DNA of 64,000 nucleotides from Eunapius fragilis (lineage: Eukaryota; Porifera; Demospongiae; Spongillida; Spongillidae), in NCBI GenBank assembly GCA_963681505.1, contig OY811990.1, positions 2,991,882 through 3,055,881 of the forward strand, given 5' to 3'. The translations under genes were made by a program, and so were the position numbers. Positions within the stretch are counted from its first letter, which is position 1. Every line of letters begins with the position of its first letter. A model generated the notes under the pieces. It was given only the letters and a program-made list of their open reading frames with translations, searched no databases and was not told where the DNA came from. Positions 48,084 to 59,877 of this stretch are shown here, one piece after another.

Positions 48084-48570
48084 GAGTTCACGGTTACCTG
48101 TTGGAACATCAACGGTGACCACTTCAGCAGGCATGGCAGCTACAAGAGATGAGGTCGTGAGTGATACCTTGAAGGGGTTACTTATGATGGGCTTAGCTGA
48201 TATCATATGCATTCAGGAAAATACCAGCACTTATGGTAAAGGAGCTACTGGAAGTAAAAATTTTAGAACGCGTATCCCAATTGGCGAGGAACACAGGTGT
48301 GTTGAACAACGAGAAGGATAAACAGCTACAAAAGTACCGACAGATTGAACTACTTGTTGTTGGACTTTGTTGAGAAGCTTTATTGGTGGAATCATTGATA
48401 CGTGCTTATAGGTGCGGACTTCAATGAAGACATCAAAAAGAGCAAAGACGTGATGGTCCAAGAGTTACTGGAAGGCTATACCTGTGAACAATATGATGTA
48501 GATGTTTTGTAGATCACATAGACTATATTCTCCTTCGAAAACCACCTATGTCAAAACATTCATTGAGTAA
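48084..48570 (+). pseudogene. Endonuclease/exonuclease/phosphatase domain relic, probably of a LINE
   Basis: Fragments in changing frames: FTVTCWNINGDHF at 48087, ADIICIQENTS near 48200, GADFNED near 48410, then YILLRKPPMSK near 48530. These are the Asn, Glu and Asp-Asn blocks of APE-type nucleases used by non-LTR retrotransposons. Stops between them and lack of reverse transcriptase mark it as dead. Confidence 0.6.
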
Positions 48571-48672
48571 TGTGTATGCTAGAAAAATGGAAATGGAGGG
48601 CTCCAGAGAGGATCAGAAGAAGGTCACCAACCACAGCCCACTTGTAACTACTCTAAAGATACAACAGGCTAG

Positions 48673-49406
48673 CTGGGCATACAGGCTATAAGGAACACAG
48701 GCTGGGTATACAGGCTATAAGGAACACAGGCTGGGCATACAGGCTATAAGGAACACAGGCTGGGCATACAGGCTATAAGGAACACAGGCTGGGCATACAG
48801 GCTATAAGGAACACAGGCTGGGCATACAGGCTATAAGGAACACAGGCTGGGCATACAGGCTATAAGGAACACAGGCTGGGCATACAGGCTATAAGGAACA
48901 CAGGCTGGGCATACAGGCTATAAGGAACACAGGCTGGGCATACAGGCTATAAGGAACACAGGCTGGGCATACAGGCTATAAGGAACACAGGCTGGGCATA
49001 CAGGCTATAAGGAACACAGGCTGGGCATACAGGCTATAAGGAACACAGGCTGGGCATACAGGCTATAAGGAACACAGGCTGGGCATACAGGCTATAAGGA
49101 ACACAGGCTGGGCATACAGGCTATAAGGAACACAGGCTGGGCATACAGGCTATAAGGAACACAGGCTGGGCATACAGGCTATAAGGAACACAGGCTGGGC
49201 ATACAGGCTATAAGGAACACAGGCTGGGCATACAGGCTATAAGGAACACAGGCTGGGCATACAGGCTATAAGGAACACAGGCTGGGCATACAGGCTATAA
49301 GGAACACAGGCTGGGCATACAGGGCTATAAGGAACACAGGCTGGGCATACAGGCTATAAGGAACACAGGCTGGGCATACAGGCTATAAGGAACACAGGCT
49401 GGGCAA
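48673..49406. repeat. 29-bp minisatellite, about 25 nearly identical copies
   Basis: Unit CTGGGCATACAGGCTATAAG plus GAACACAGG. Almost no variation: one GGGTATA in the second copy and one extra G near 49321. Such homogeneity points to recent expansion. Confidence 0.97.
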
Positions 49407-49721
49407 ATGGTGCTAAAGACTGCTGCAAATTAAAAACCTTTTTTGTGGAAAGGGGTCTGAGCAGTGCTAGGTAGGGATTTTCCTCAATCAATGTGGATTT
49501 TCCCTACTATGGGTTTGCCACAGGGGGTTTTCCGTGAGGAGTGGGCACACTCCTCTAAATACAGGTTTTATTTATTGCCCCCTGCTAGTCTGATTCTTGT
49601 TTCTTTTTTGCGCATACATGTACTTTAATAACTTTTACTGAGCAGACCTACACTACAACAATAGAGACATGTGCTCTCATTAGAAAATGCTTGTCCATAG
49701 CTGTGAACATTTTACCATCTG
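49407..49721. other. Stretch with terminal-repeat-like words
   Basis: 49440-49575 carries GGATTTTCC, GGGTTTTCCGTGAGGAGTGG and CCTCTAAATA, in the same order as related words in the split-repeat retrotransposon at 17815-17885. It may be the 3' end of a relative. Weak. Confidence 0.35.
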
Positions 49722-50262
49722 TAGTACACACCTCCACATAGCACACTTCCACATAGCATACACCTCCACATAGTACACACCTCTACATAGTACACACCTC
49801 CACATAGTACACACCTCCACATAGCACACACCTCCACATAGCACACACCTCCACATAGCACACTTCTACATAGTACACACCTCCACATAGCACACACCTC
49901 CACATACACCTCCACATAGCACACACCACCACACAGCACACACCTCTACATAGTACACACCTCCACATAGTACACACATCCACATAGCACACACCTCCAC
50001 ATAGCACACACCTCCACATGACACACTTCTACATAGTACACACCTCCACATACACCTCCACATAGCACACACCTCTACATAGTACACACCTCCACATAGC
50101 ACACACTCCACATAGCACACACCTCCACATAGCACACACCTCCACATAGAACACATCTCCACATAGTATACACCTCCACATAGCACACCTCCACATTGCA
50201 CACACCTCTTCATAGCACATAGTACACACTTCCACATAGTACACCCCTCCACATAGCACTCC
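49722..50262. repeat. 17-bp minisatellite (CCTCCACATAGCACACA), about 31 copies
   Basis: Irregular array with CATAGCACA/CATAGTACA variants and several indels. Minus-strand frames of WRCVLCGGV type are artefacts. Confidence 0.95.
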
Positions 50263-50287
50263 CCTATAAGGGTATCACACACTCACT

Positions 50288-50359
50288 CTTGATCTTCTCT
50301 TTCTTCTCCAACCACTCCTTCCTCAGACATTCTCTCTCCTGCTGCTCTGCCTCCTGTAA
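50288..50359 (-). CDS. Possible exon of a charged coiled-coil protein (ZRSR-like?)
   Basis: Bounded by an acceptor (CTCCTTACAG) and donor (AAGA|GTGAGT). It reads EAEQQERECLRKEWLEKKEK. A second charged stretch, with RQHDKERE before GTCAGT, lies near 50420-50455. The pattern resembles the N-terminal coiled coil of U2AF35-related (ZRSR) splicing factors, but low complexity makes this weak. Confidence 0.3.
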
Positions 50360-50927
50360 GGAGAGATCTAACATCCCAGGTCACCACTAGGGGGTGCTAG
50401 GGGGCGGGGCCACACTGACCTCCCGCTCCTTATCATGTTGTCTCCCTCCTCCCCAGTCCCACAGTTATGGATGTACCATAGATATTAGTATCCATGGATG
50501 TACAGAGAGCATACATGATGCCAATGTGGTAGAACTCGTGTAAGACGTCTTCAGAGGTATTATATCTTACAACTAATTGCTTCCCATAGATCAATCCATA
50601 TAAAGCACACCTCCGTGGCGGGCAGCTGGTCCAGCTCTCTCCCTTTTCTCCTACACACGAGACCTAGAATGCCTCTCACTGACGTAGTAATATATCATCT
50701 CTGCTGTGACGTAAAAACGTCTCGTGTCCTCAAGGATCTGTGACGTCGCAATGTGGACTTGAGTGCGCGTTGCTATAGAGACTTACCCGCCAACGTCAAA
50801 AGCAGGTCACTACAATGACATGCAAATACTACATACGCGACGCATGTACATGTACATGTATTACTCTAATAGCCTCTTCCCCAGGCTGTATTTTGTCATT
50901 ATAATCGCTAATAAATACCCCGCTAAC

Positions 50928-51811
50928 CCTAGAAACTCTCAAATAGAATAAAAAATAGAATAAAAAAACTTTAACTTAGAATATCGTGAAAACCACGTTT
51001 CTTTGAGACATCCAGTGCACAGATATTGTATACAGCATCACACTACAGATAGAATCCCAAACACAAATGTTAAGAGCGGAAGCTGTAGCGGAACTAAGGC
51101 AGTGCGATTACGGGGATACATAGATGGTAAAAATTTGTAGCTTTTATTCTATGCAATAGAATAAAATAGAGGTGGACGCTAGTATAATTTATGCTTTTAA
51201 AGTGTAAGTGGCTTAACTGAAATGAGATTATAGTCAATTTATAGAAATAGCTGTTCAGCATTGTGTAATAATCACGCAGTATGTAGAACAACACGCTCAG
51301 CTATTATCCCTAGAAACCTGCAAATAGAATAAAAAATAGAATAAAAATTTTCTAGGGATAACTTTTATCCCTAGAAACTCTCAAATAGAATAAAAAATAG
51401 AATAAAAAAACTTTAACTTAGAATATCGTGAAAACCACGTTTCTTTGAGACATCCAGTGCACAGATATTGTATACAGCATCACACTACAGATAGAATCCC
51501 AAACACAAATGTTAAGAGCGGAAGCTGTAGCGGAACTAAGGCAGTGCGATTACGGGGATACATAGATGGTAAAAATTTGTAGCTTTTATTCTATGCAATA
51601 GAATAAAATAGAGGTGGACGCTAGTATAATTTATGCTTTTAAAGTGTAAGTGGCTTAACTGAAATGAGATTATAGTCAATTTATAGAAATAGCTGTTCAG
51701 CATTGTGTAATAATCACGCAGTATGTAGAACAACACGCTCAGCTATTATCCCTAGAAACCTGCAAATAGAATAAAAAATAGAATAAAAATTTTCTAGGGA
51801 TAACTTTTATA
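50928..51811. repeat. 442-bp tandem duplication with CCCTAGAAA...TTTCTAGGG ends
   Basis: Two units, 50928-51369 and 51370-51811, appear identical. Each begins CCCTAGAAACTCTCAAATAG and ends AAATTTTCTAGGGATAAC. Near the end of each unit lies an internal 58-bp palindromic piece (TTATCCCTAGAAACCTGC to TTTTCTAGGGATAA) that repeats both ends. No real coding frame. Confidence 0.93.
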
Positions 51812-52518
51812 TCAAAATTGGGCGTGGGGACGAGGCTACCACTCTAGACACGCACGGACCATCGCTGGCCATTCTCGGAAGGACCCGGATTTCTTTTCTT
51901 TTATCCCGTAATTTATTAAATTACGGACAAAATGCCAGCGATATCGTTGGCGATATCGCTCCGTGTGTGTCGGGCCTAAAGGCTCAATCATCAATGCGGT
52001 CACGAAGCTGCAGTGTTTGATCCACTACGCTTTTTGCATTTAGCAGAGCATCGCTCTTCACATTTGCTAAAGCTGCCATCAACACTTATATTCACGGTTC
52101 ATGTGAGAATCGTGTGAGTGCATGGGTTTTACTAAGACGCGGGAAACTTGTGGGGCTTCAGGGTTTTGATTCTCTTTTTAAAATAGCCGGTTTTCACAAT
52201 TTTAAAAAGCCCTACCTTTGGAGTAAGGACTATATACGTTTATCAGTGAGCTGTTACGGCCCGATTTGAATCCGTGACCCGCTATCGCCTTCCTGATCAG
52301 ATTCCGCTCCACTGCCATGTGATCTGTGGGTGTGGCATGGTGGGGAGGGAGGGGTGGTCTCGCAGGAGTTCTCCATGAAACCTCCCAATTAGCCTTGAAG
52401 GGAGGTTGATCTTAACTGAAGTCCTAGGACACATGAAGATGGATATGTATACAATAGTACACTCGTAGAAATGTATATCTCACGTGCGACACGTCATATG
52501 CTAATTATATTCATATTC
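51812..52518. other. Intergenic stretch
   Basis: No gene recognised. CGATATCGTTGGCGATATCG near 51938-51957 is a small local inverted repeat. Confidence 0.55.
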
Positions 52519-52583
52519 AGGTTCGAGGGGGGGGTCCAGACACCCTGGACCCCCCCCCCCCCCACCCCTGGATCCGCCACTGT
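52519..52583. mobile_element. Transposon end fragment (GGTCCAG..., CCTGGATCCGCCACTG)
   Basis: Inverted GGGGGGTCCAG/CTGGACCCCCC followed by a C run and CCTGGATCCGCCACTG. The last word is a frequent hAT-type terminus. The other end is not visible. Confidence 0.5.
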
Positions 52584-54162
52584 CAATAGCCATGGTTATG
52601 GGCTGAATGGGATGTTCTTTTTTGAGGGCAACAGATTATTTATCAGTACTATTTAATACGGTACAGTTTCAGTGCGCATGCGCATTGCTTTCGAGAAGCT
52701 GGTAAGTGCAAAGGTGGGGGGAATGTAAAAGGCGTTCGCCGCTTGGCTTCGCTTAAATTGTTAGCGTACCGTACGCGTAGACTATCTTGGTTATAGATTA
52801 TTATTGTTTGGTTCAGAAAATCGTTCTGACGTGGGTTTTGTGCTATTTGGTCCTCTATTCAGTCTCGTCTCTCTGAGTTTGTTTGAAGAATTAGTCGTGG
52901 ATTGAGCGCTTATTGAACATCCAGCTTTCAACTTGTGATACTACTACTGTCATACATCGAAGGTGAGGCTGGCTCGGATGAGGCTTTATTGCTATTTGCT
53001 ATATTGTTGCATCATGGTTAGGATGTTAGGGAGTGAGTGGGTGTGTGTGTATGTCTGGGGACGGGATGCTTGTTTTGTGGGTACACGCCAGCTAGCTAGG
53101 CCCTAGGGCTTAGCAAGCTTATGTTGTTGTTTGCTTGGCCTTCCTTTACTGTTGGCCTTCTCCTTAGATCCACGTGGTACATAAAATACTGTTTAGTGAC
53201 TAATGGAGAAGGCACATACTCAGACTTTGAATGTCCTTTTCCCTCCACCATCTATATATATATATATATATATATATGGGACAGTTCACGCGAAAATTGC
53301 CTATCGCGTATATATATATAAAGTTATAAAAATGATTCACTTTGAAATCATTACATCTCCCGAACCGTAAATGCTATTGACTTCCTATTTTCAACACTTC
53401 ATACTACATCATTTCCCTCTGGTAAAATCGATTATAGGCTCTTGCATTAGCTTCGTGCCAGTGTTACAACGTCCGATACCCCTTGGGGTTCAAACCCGCC
53501 ATATCTTTCGGCAGGAAGATTCAATTCACTCCTAGTTTGGTTTGTACGTAGAGGGATCCTGTACCTATTGATTTGTTCTGTTCGTTAATTTTTTCTTTAT
53601 CCGTTACGGGGATACAACTGTGCAAAGTAATTGCATATTTCCCGGTCGTTTCGCGCCATTTATCTATTACGAGACATGAATATGCAATTACTTCCTGTTC
53701 AATAACTATGTCTCCGCCCATCTATACAATATACGCGGCGTTTTCGCTTCTTGCAAACGTCTGGTTCTGTTCCCCTTCTTGGCTTCTTCAACATAGTGAG
53801 CAGAAGCTAAATACGTGGGCTCAGCTGCCATCAGCCTGCGCAACACGGTACGTACTCTGTAGCGCATGCACGTAGAAATCGAGCGTGTTGGCTCGGTCAA
53901 ACTGCTTCATTTATGCGTGCACAACGCTGCAGAGCATGAAAGTGCACGGTGCCTAGGGCTAGCTTAATCTAAAACGCACCCTTCCTTTTTGACTTCTGCA
54001 CACGTACAGATATATATCAAACATGCACCCCCTTAGTTGTAGCAACATGTATTTACCAACATGCAGTACTCTCATTGGCCTACTAAAACCTCTTTTATCT
54101 TCATTGGTGAACCAATTATATTTGGTTCTACAAAATAATATCCATACAAAATAAAATCCATA
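52584..54162. other. Stretch with one unrecognised ORF
   Basis: A (TA)n run at 53252-53276. On the minus strand, 53721-53521 encodes 66 residues from ATG (MGGDIVIEQEVIAYSCLVID) without known motif, and a further open stretch lies just upstream (53900-53706) in another frame. A donor-like CGAAG|GTGAGG near 52962 could end a 5' exon. None is convincing. Confidence 0.35.
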
Positions 54163-54735
54163 AGTCACACACACACACACACACACACACACATGCACAC
54201 ACTCACATTCATACACAACCTCAGATCACAGCAATTGGTGTCATTTAATTCTGTCAGAATGCTCCCTCATGCTTAGTTTCCAATTGGTGGTGTGCTTGGC
54301 ATAGTTGATTGTTTGCCCAAAAGGGGTCAGGCGACAGTGGGTGTGCTGTGCCCCTACCCTGAGTGTGACTGGAACCAAGGTTACCATTTGGTCAGCCCAC
54401 ACCTTGATGCTGGTCAAGGTAAGGTGGTTAGGCCAGGGTAGAAGCCAAAGGGGTGCTACCTGCCATTGATGTATAAACAATAACACCTGTAGCAATACAT
54501 TTATAAGTACAGCCATGGTAAGCAACGCAGCTGGCATTTAGCTGGAGTGATTGCAGCCCACCTCTACCATCCTTTGTATATACATGTGTGACCTGCAACC
54601 ATACCAGTTGTCAATATGTTTGGGACAGTGTGTTAGATGGGGTATGACCAAAAGTGAGGGAATGAGTTACATGAGGCAAGGCTTTCCCGGACATTAGGCT
54701 CAGGGTAGAATGAAAGTGAGGTTTTCTCAGAAGAT
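54163..54735 (+). repeat. Left arm of giant inverted repeat, outer part
   Basis: Matches 63468-64000 in reverse complement, e.g. CAGCAATTGGTGTCATTTAA, GGGGTCAGGCGACAGTGGGT and AGCAACGCAGCTGGCATTTA. Small differences are scattered along it (about 90-95% alike). The arm breaks at GAGGTTTTC, where the other arm continues into the inner part. Confidence 0.9.
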
Positions 54736-55721
54736 ACTCCAGGCTAGAATTTATATTTAGCTGGGAATTTAGTGTTACAATGTGCACTTATACACACACA
54801 TGCACACACACACACACACATGTACACACACACCATGGGCAGTCAGTCATTCACGCATCATCATCAATGCTTTGCTATTTTATTTCCTAATTGTCGACCC
54901 ACATACAAACATTGTATTTAGCTGCCATCCTATTCATCACATGTTTTTTTCTATTGGAGCCGTACCTTTTTCTAAATTGTCTTGTGTATCAATGTGCACG
55001 TTTATGCATGCACACACATACACACACACACAAGCACTAGCATACACTTGCAACTGCAGTCACATGTTTATTGTTTGTGTAAATTTATGTTTCCTTGCTC
55101 TGGTAATTACCAGCAGCTCTTCTTGTTGCCTTTTGCACTTTTAAACATATGCATGCACAAGCGCACACACGCATGCACACAAAACCCACATGCACATGCA
55201 CGCACATTCACGTACACACACACAGGAGTCATGCTTCAATCACAAACGTGTGCATATGTACACATTAAAATGGCTTTGGCAGTCATTCATCACACACACA
55301 CACACACACACATGCACACACACATCTCTGCTTTGTAAAATTATTATCCAATTTCCCTGTTGTCTCTTGTTGCTATGAGCACACTTACTAGATGTGAGCC
55401 TGCACTACAAAAATGCACACTTATGCACACAGGCATGCATGCTGCACAAACACACCCACTCACAAAAACAAACAAACATACACACATACACAAGTGCAAA
55501 CCACCCACTCTCCATTCTGCTTGGTACACCCACACTTGTACCTCCACCATTAGAGCCTGTTGGTCCTTAATTCACCTCATATGCAATTTGGCTTCCATTG
55601 ATGTACCCATGGCTTCCACTAGATGCTCATGTCCCATGATTCTAAGTACTAACTTGTCAGGTTGAGTAGCGCCAGCAGCTAAGTAGGTGCACAACCATGC
55701 ACCATCACCCATAGCCGTTGA
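54736..55721. other. AC-rich insertion in the left arm, preceding the copia element
   Basis: Absent from the right arm. Made of irregular modules, each with an ACACAC/ATGCAC run (54793, 55010, 55160, 55292, 55436) and a CATTCATCAC or TTGTTGC-type unique part. No gene. Confidence 0.7.
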
Positions 55722-55932
55722 TGTTGAAAAACCACTATATAACTCGTACGTGCTAATAACGTTTTGATCGAATGCTCTCTCAATGGAATACAAAAGGTCA
55801 GGTACAAAAACAACAATCACGTGCAGCAAAAGAAAGTTAGAAAAGGTTACATAATATTAGATAATGAATACAGGGAGTAAGTAGGAACTGTCGACAAAAG
55901 TGCATGTATGAAACACAGTTTTCTAACACTCC

Positions 55933-56814
55933 TCACTTGAAGTCAGACAGGTCCTTAATACCTGATAATTCACGAAGTTTCAGAAATTTGTCAAGTGTCA
56001 GACCTTTAGTCTGGGTATCTGCTACCATATCGTTGGTCGGACAGTACTGTACATCGATAGTTTTATCCAGAGCCTTTTCTCGAACATAATGATAACGAAT
56101 GGCTATGTGCTTCATTTTGGTGTGCAATTGAGAGTTCTTGGAAATGGCAACAGCTGCCTGGTTGTCCTCAAAGAGAATTGTTGGGTCATCCTGTTGATGG
56201 TGTAGATCATTCAATAGTTGTCTTATCCAGGCAGTCTCCTGGGCAGCACTGGCAAGAGCTACATATTCTGCTTCTGCTGTTGAGAGGGCGACACATGTCT
56301 GCTTTCTACTTTTCCAGCTTATCGCACCCCCATTCATTACAAAGATGTACCCTGAAGTGGATTTTCGATCATTTGGGTCACCAGCCCAATCAGCATCTGA
56401 GAATCCAACTAGATTTCCATCACCATTCTGTTTCGAGTACTCCAGTCCATAATTTGCAGTTCCTTGCAGATAGCGAAAAATATGCTTAACAGCAGTCCAG
56501 TGTTCTTCCGTGGGATCTGAACAGAATCTGGCAACATTGCCGACTGAGTACGCAATATCTGGTCTAGTCCATCCAGACAAATACAATAGACAGCCAACTG
56601 CTGATTGGTAAAGTTTAGAATCTACTCGTTCAGATTCATCAGTGGCTTTCAGCAGTTTCGTTCCAGATGTGACTGGTGTATTAGCTGGTTGGAACTTCTC
56701 CATGCCAAAATTTTTTAGCACAGCCTTGGTATATTCTGGTTGTCCAATCCACATTTTTCCTGTCTCATAGTTCCGCTTGACATTAATTCCAAGAAAATAG
56801 TGGAGTTCTCCCAT
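55933..56814 (-). CDS. copia Pol, second part (end of reverse transcriptase, RNase H)
   Basis: 293 codons in the next frame: GELHYFLGINVKR, WTRPDIAYSVGNVARF, then RNase H with SDADWAGDPNDRKSTSGY, LSTAEAEYVALA and EDNQAAVAIS. It continues directly from the first part; the break is a single-base deletion, so this copy probably makes no full Pol, although everything else looks recent. Confidence 0.93.
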   Translation of the reverse strand: MGELHYFLGINVKRNYETGKMWIGQPEYTKAVLKNFGMEKFQPANTPVTSGTKLLKATDESERVDSKLYQSAVGCLLYLSGWTRPDIAYSVGNVARFCSDPTEEHWTAVKHIFRYLQGTANYGLEYSKQNGDGNLVGFSDADWAGDPNDRKSTSGYIFVMNGGAISWKSRKQTCVALSTAEAEYVALASAAQETAWIRQLLNDLHHQQDDPTILFEDNQAAVAISKNSQLHTKMKHIAIRYHYVREKALDKTIDVQYCPTNDMVADTQTKGLTLDKFLKLRELSGIKDLSDFK

Positions 56815-59800
56815 ATCTTTAAGCTGAAAACATCTTGTTTGACTTGTGCAATGGTTTCTTCAGATTTTGCACACAGCAAGATGTCATCAACATAAACAGC
56901 TATGATAAACAAACCATCTTTCTTGGAGGTATAAACACATGGATCACTTTGACTCTGCTGGAAACCCATCCCTTTTAGCTGTGCATCCAGAACTTGGTTC
57001 CAGCATCTTGATGACTGTTTGAGTCCATACAAACTCTTCTTCAATCGACAAACAAGGTGCTCCTGACCATCTGCAGCAAAACCTTCTGGCTGCTTCATGT
57101 AGATCACTTGATCTAGCTCACCGTTAAGGAAAGCTGTGGTAACATCCATCTGGTGCAGTTTCAAGCCTTCCTTGCATGCAAGTGAGATCACTGAGCGAAT
57201 TGATTCTGAACGCACCACAGGGCTGAAAGTCTCATCATAATCAAGTTCCTCTTTCTGTGTGTACCCTTGCGCTACTAGACGGGCTTTGAATCGCTCAGTC
57301 GAGCTGTCAGCATTTGTCTTGACTTTAAAAACCCATTTGCTGCCAACAGGCTTGCATCCCTTTGGACACTCAACTAGGTCCCAGACATTGTGCTGATGGA
57401 GTGAATTAATCTCTGCTTTCATGGCATCACGCCATTTTTTCTCTTTCAGAGCGTCTTCAGCACACTTTAGCTCTTCAGTGATCGACAGGTTACACTGGTG
57501 ACCATAGTAGTCAGGTGATCTTCGCTTTCGTGTAGATCGACGTAAGGGAGCAAGTTCTGGATTATCAGCTGCTTCATCAGACTCATCACTGTAATCTATT
57601 GTAGACTGATGTAGAGGTTCCGGGTTGTCAGCTGTTTCATCAGGCTCATCACTGTACTCTAAGTATACACGTCTCTCTGCTTCTTCTTCAGGTTTAAGTT
57701 GATTATACTTGTCTTCCATGAAAATGACATCCCTGCTATAACATACTTTCTTCTTCATAGGATCGTACAAACGGTATCCCTTTGTAGTTACTCCATATCC
57801 CAAAAAAATGCACCTCCTGGACTTAGAGTCTAGCTTCTTTCTTTCATCTTTGGGTATGTGCACAAATGCTTGACATCCAAACACTCGAAGCCCATCAACC
57901 TGAGGCCTTTTTCCAGTCCAAGCCTCATACGGTGTCATCTCGGCAACTGCTTTAGTCGGACTCCTATTACGCAGATAAGCTGCTGTTGATATAGCCTCAG
58001 CCCAAAATGAGTGTGGTAAGTGAGAGTCAATAAGCATTGATCTGGCAGTTTCTATGAGTGTTCGATTGATACGCTCTGCTACCCCATTCTGCTCTGGATT
58101 CTTTGGAACCGTGAGCTCGTGACGAACTCCTTCTGTCTTAAGGTATTCCTGAAACTTTCTAGAAGTGTACTCACCTCCATTGTCTGTGCGAATAGCCTTC
58201 AGCCTTTTTTCAGTAGCTAGTTCGACCATGGCTTTCCATTCAAGAAATTTATCATAAACCTCACCCTTGGTTCGTAAGAAGTAGACCCACACATAACGGG
58301 TCTTGTCGTCAATAAAGGACAAGAAATACTCAGCCCCACCAAGAGATTTCTCATTCATTTTCCCACACACATCACTGTGGACTAAGCCTAAGAGTTCACC
58401 TGCTCTCCAGTCACTTGAGGGAAACTTGGTACGATGCTGCTTCCCTTGAGGGCAAGTCTCACAGAAAGTTAGTTGCTGTGACACATCATAGTCAAAACCA
58501 TCAACCAGCCTGTCATGTGATAGCCTCTGAAGGCTACTCACTCCTAGGTGCCCAAATCGTTTGTGCCAAATGTCTTCTTTAGAATTAGTTGCAATACCTG
58601 CATGCTCATGAACGGGCTTACACTTGAACCTGTAGAGTTTCTCCACCTTAAGAGCCTTAGCTATCATCTTGTGCTTCTTGTCTAGAATGTAGCATGCATT
58701 GCTAGTGAACTTTACTATCTTGCCCTTTTGAGATACTTTGGCTACACTTACAAGATTGTATGAAAGCTCAGGCACATACAGAACATCTTGCAGGGTACAG
58801 GATTCCGACTCACTACTAGGGCATTCCATATTTAGCACTACGTCGCCTCTTCCAATGGCTGTTAGAGCTCGTCCATCTCCCACAGTCACTTTGATTGGAC
58901 TTTCTAGCTGGTAAAGGGTGGTAAATGCTTTCTTGTTGGAACACATGTGAGTTGTAGCTTCCGAGTCGATAATCCACTCATCAATAACAGGCAACGCACA
59001 ATCAGCACTATTTGCAAGTCCACAGTCATCACCATTTGTGTCGGAGTCATTATCTACTGAAACAGTCACCTTTTGTTTATGAAAATCCTTTCTCTCTATC
59101 TGATCCTCCTTGATCCAATCTTGATCTTCCCTTTTTGCCCTACAGTAACGCTGGATGTGCCCCACTTTTCCACAGTTAAAACACTTCGGCTTGGGCCTGC
59201 AAGACACTGTATGCGAAGGCATTGCATTCTCATTGGTTGAGTCTGTTTCCTTTTCTTTGGTCTTTCTCTCTTGATGAAGAATACGTTCAGTCACAACCTC
59301 AATCTTAGGTACTTCAGCATTAGCCTCTAAAGCAGTCACCAAGACATTATACGAGTCGGGCAAGCTGGCTAAGACATAAACCACACGATCTTCATCTGAC
59401 ACAGTCTCACCTGCAACAGTAAGAGCATCAAAAAGCTCCGTCATATTCTTTGTATGCTCTTGAGCCGAGTTTCCCTCCTTCAATCTCATTGAGTGTAGTT
59501 TTCGGCGGAGATCCAGTCTTGTAGCCCATGTTTTCTTCTCAAATTGGTCAGCCAATTTTTTCCATACAGCGGCAGGGTGTTCTGAGTTACCGATGAGATA
59601 CAGCAGAGCTATGTCTACTGATAGGACGATTGTTGCTAGTGCTTTGTCCCTTCTCGATCTAAATTTCGCAATCTCAGTCCTTCCACTCTGAGGTTCAGTC
59701 TTCTCCTCACTCACGATACTCCACAGGCCTTCTTTCATAAGCGCCATTCGACACTGAATCTTCCAAGTAGGATAGTTCTTTCCGTTGAGGGGAACAACAG

Positions 59801-59825
59801 CGGCTAGTCTCATTGACTCCGCCAT
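56715..59825 (-). CDS. copia Gag-Pol, first part (Gag, protease, integrase, most of reverse transcriptase)
   Basis: About 1036 codons from ATG at 59825 (MAESMRL). In order: Gag (PTWKIQCRMAL, LDLRRKLHSMRL), one zinc knuckle CFNCGKVGHIQRYC, protease, GAG-pre-integrase with its His/Cys set (HKRFGHLG, CETCPQGK), integrase (IDDKTRYVWV, TDNGGEYTS, EQNGVAERIN), and reverse transcriptase (ARLVAQGYTQ, MDVTTAFLNGEL, YGLKQSSRCW, YVDDILL). The protease active site reads DSEA where DSGA is usual, from a GGA to GAA change. After YVDDILL the frame is lost near 56816-56821, where one base is missing, and it stops at 56715. Confidence 0.93.
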   Translation of the reverse strand: MAESMRLAAVVPLNGKNYPTWKIQCRMALMKEGLWSIVSEEKTEPQSGRTEIAKFRSRRDKALATIVLSVDIALLYLIGNSEHPAAVWKKLADQFEKKTWATRLDLRRKLHSMRLKEGNSAQEHTKNMTELFDALTVAGETVSDEDRVVYVLASLPDSYNVLVTALEANAEVPKIEVVTERILHQERKTKEKETDSTNENAMPSHTVSCRPKPKCFNCGKVGHIQRYCRAKREDQDWIKEDQIERKDFHKQKVTVSVDNDSDTNGDDCGLANSADCALPVIDEWIIDSEATTHMCSNKKAFTTLYQLESPIKVTVGDGRALTAIGRGDVVLNMECPSSESESCTLQDVLYVPELSYNLVSVAKVSQKGKIVKFTSNACYILDKKHKMIAKALKVEKLYRFKCKPVHEHAGIATNSKEDIWHKRFGHLGVSSLQRLSHDRLVDGFDYDVSQQLTFCETCPQGKQHRTKFPSSDWRAGELLGLVHSDVCGKMNEKSLGGAEYFLSFIDDKTRYVWVYFLRTKGEVYDKFLEWKAMVELATEKRLKAIRTDNGGEYTSRKFQEYLKTEGVRHELTVPKNPEQNGVAERINRTLIETARSMLIDSHLPHSFWAEAISTAAYLRNRSPTKAVAEMTPYEAWTGKRPQVDGLRVFGCQAFVHIPKDERKKLDSKSRRCIFLGYGVTTKGYRLYDPMKKKVCYSRDVIFMEDKYNQLKPEEEAERRVYLEYSDEPDETADNPEPLHQSTIDYSDESDEAADNPELAPLRRSTRKRRSPDYYGHQCNLSITEELKCAEDALKEKKWRDAMKAEINSLHQHNVWDLVECPKGCKPVGSKWVFKVKTNADSSTERFKARLVAQGYTQKEELDYDETFSPVVRSESIRSVISLACKEGLKLHQMDVTTAFLNGELDQVIYMKQPEGFAADGQEHLVCRLKKSLYGLKQSSRCWNQVLDAQLKGMGFQQSQSDPCVYTSKKDGLFIIAVYVDDILLCAKSEETIAQVKQDVFSLKIWENSTIFLELMSSGTMRQEKCGLDNQNIPRLC

Positions 59826-59877
59826 TTCACAGGTCACACTAATCAGTTTAAACAAAGCTCTACTATATGGAACAAGC

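Noticed and set aside
49712-50282. Cys-rich open frames (WRCVLCGGV-type)
   Set aside because: Translation of the 17-bp minisatellite.
51345-51365. I-SceI-like homing endonuclease site (TAGGGATAAC)
   Set aside because: Only the first 10 bases agree; they belong to the inverted ends of a local repeat.
55572-55829. Separate small ORF in the 3' LTR
   Set aside because: It is the LTR copy of the same frame seen in the 5' LTR and has no gene content.
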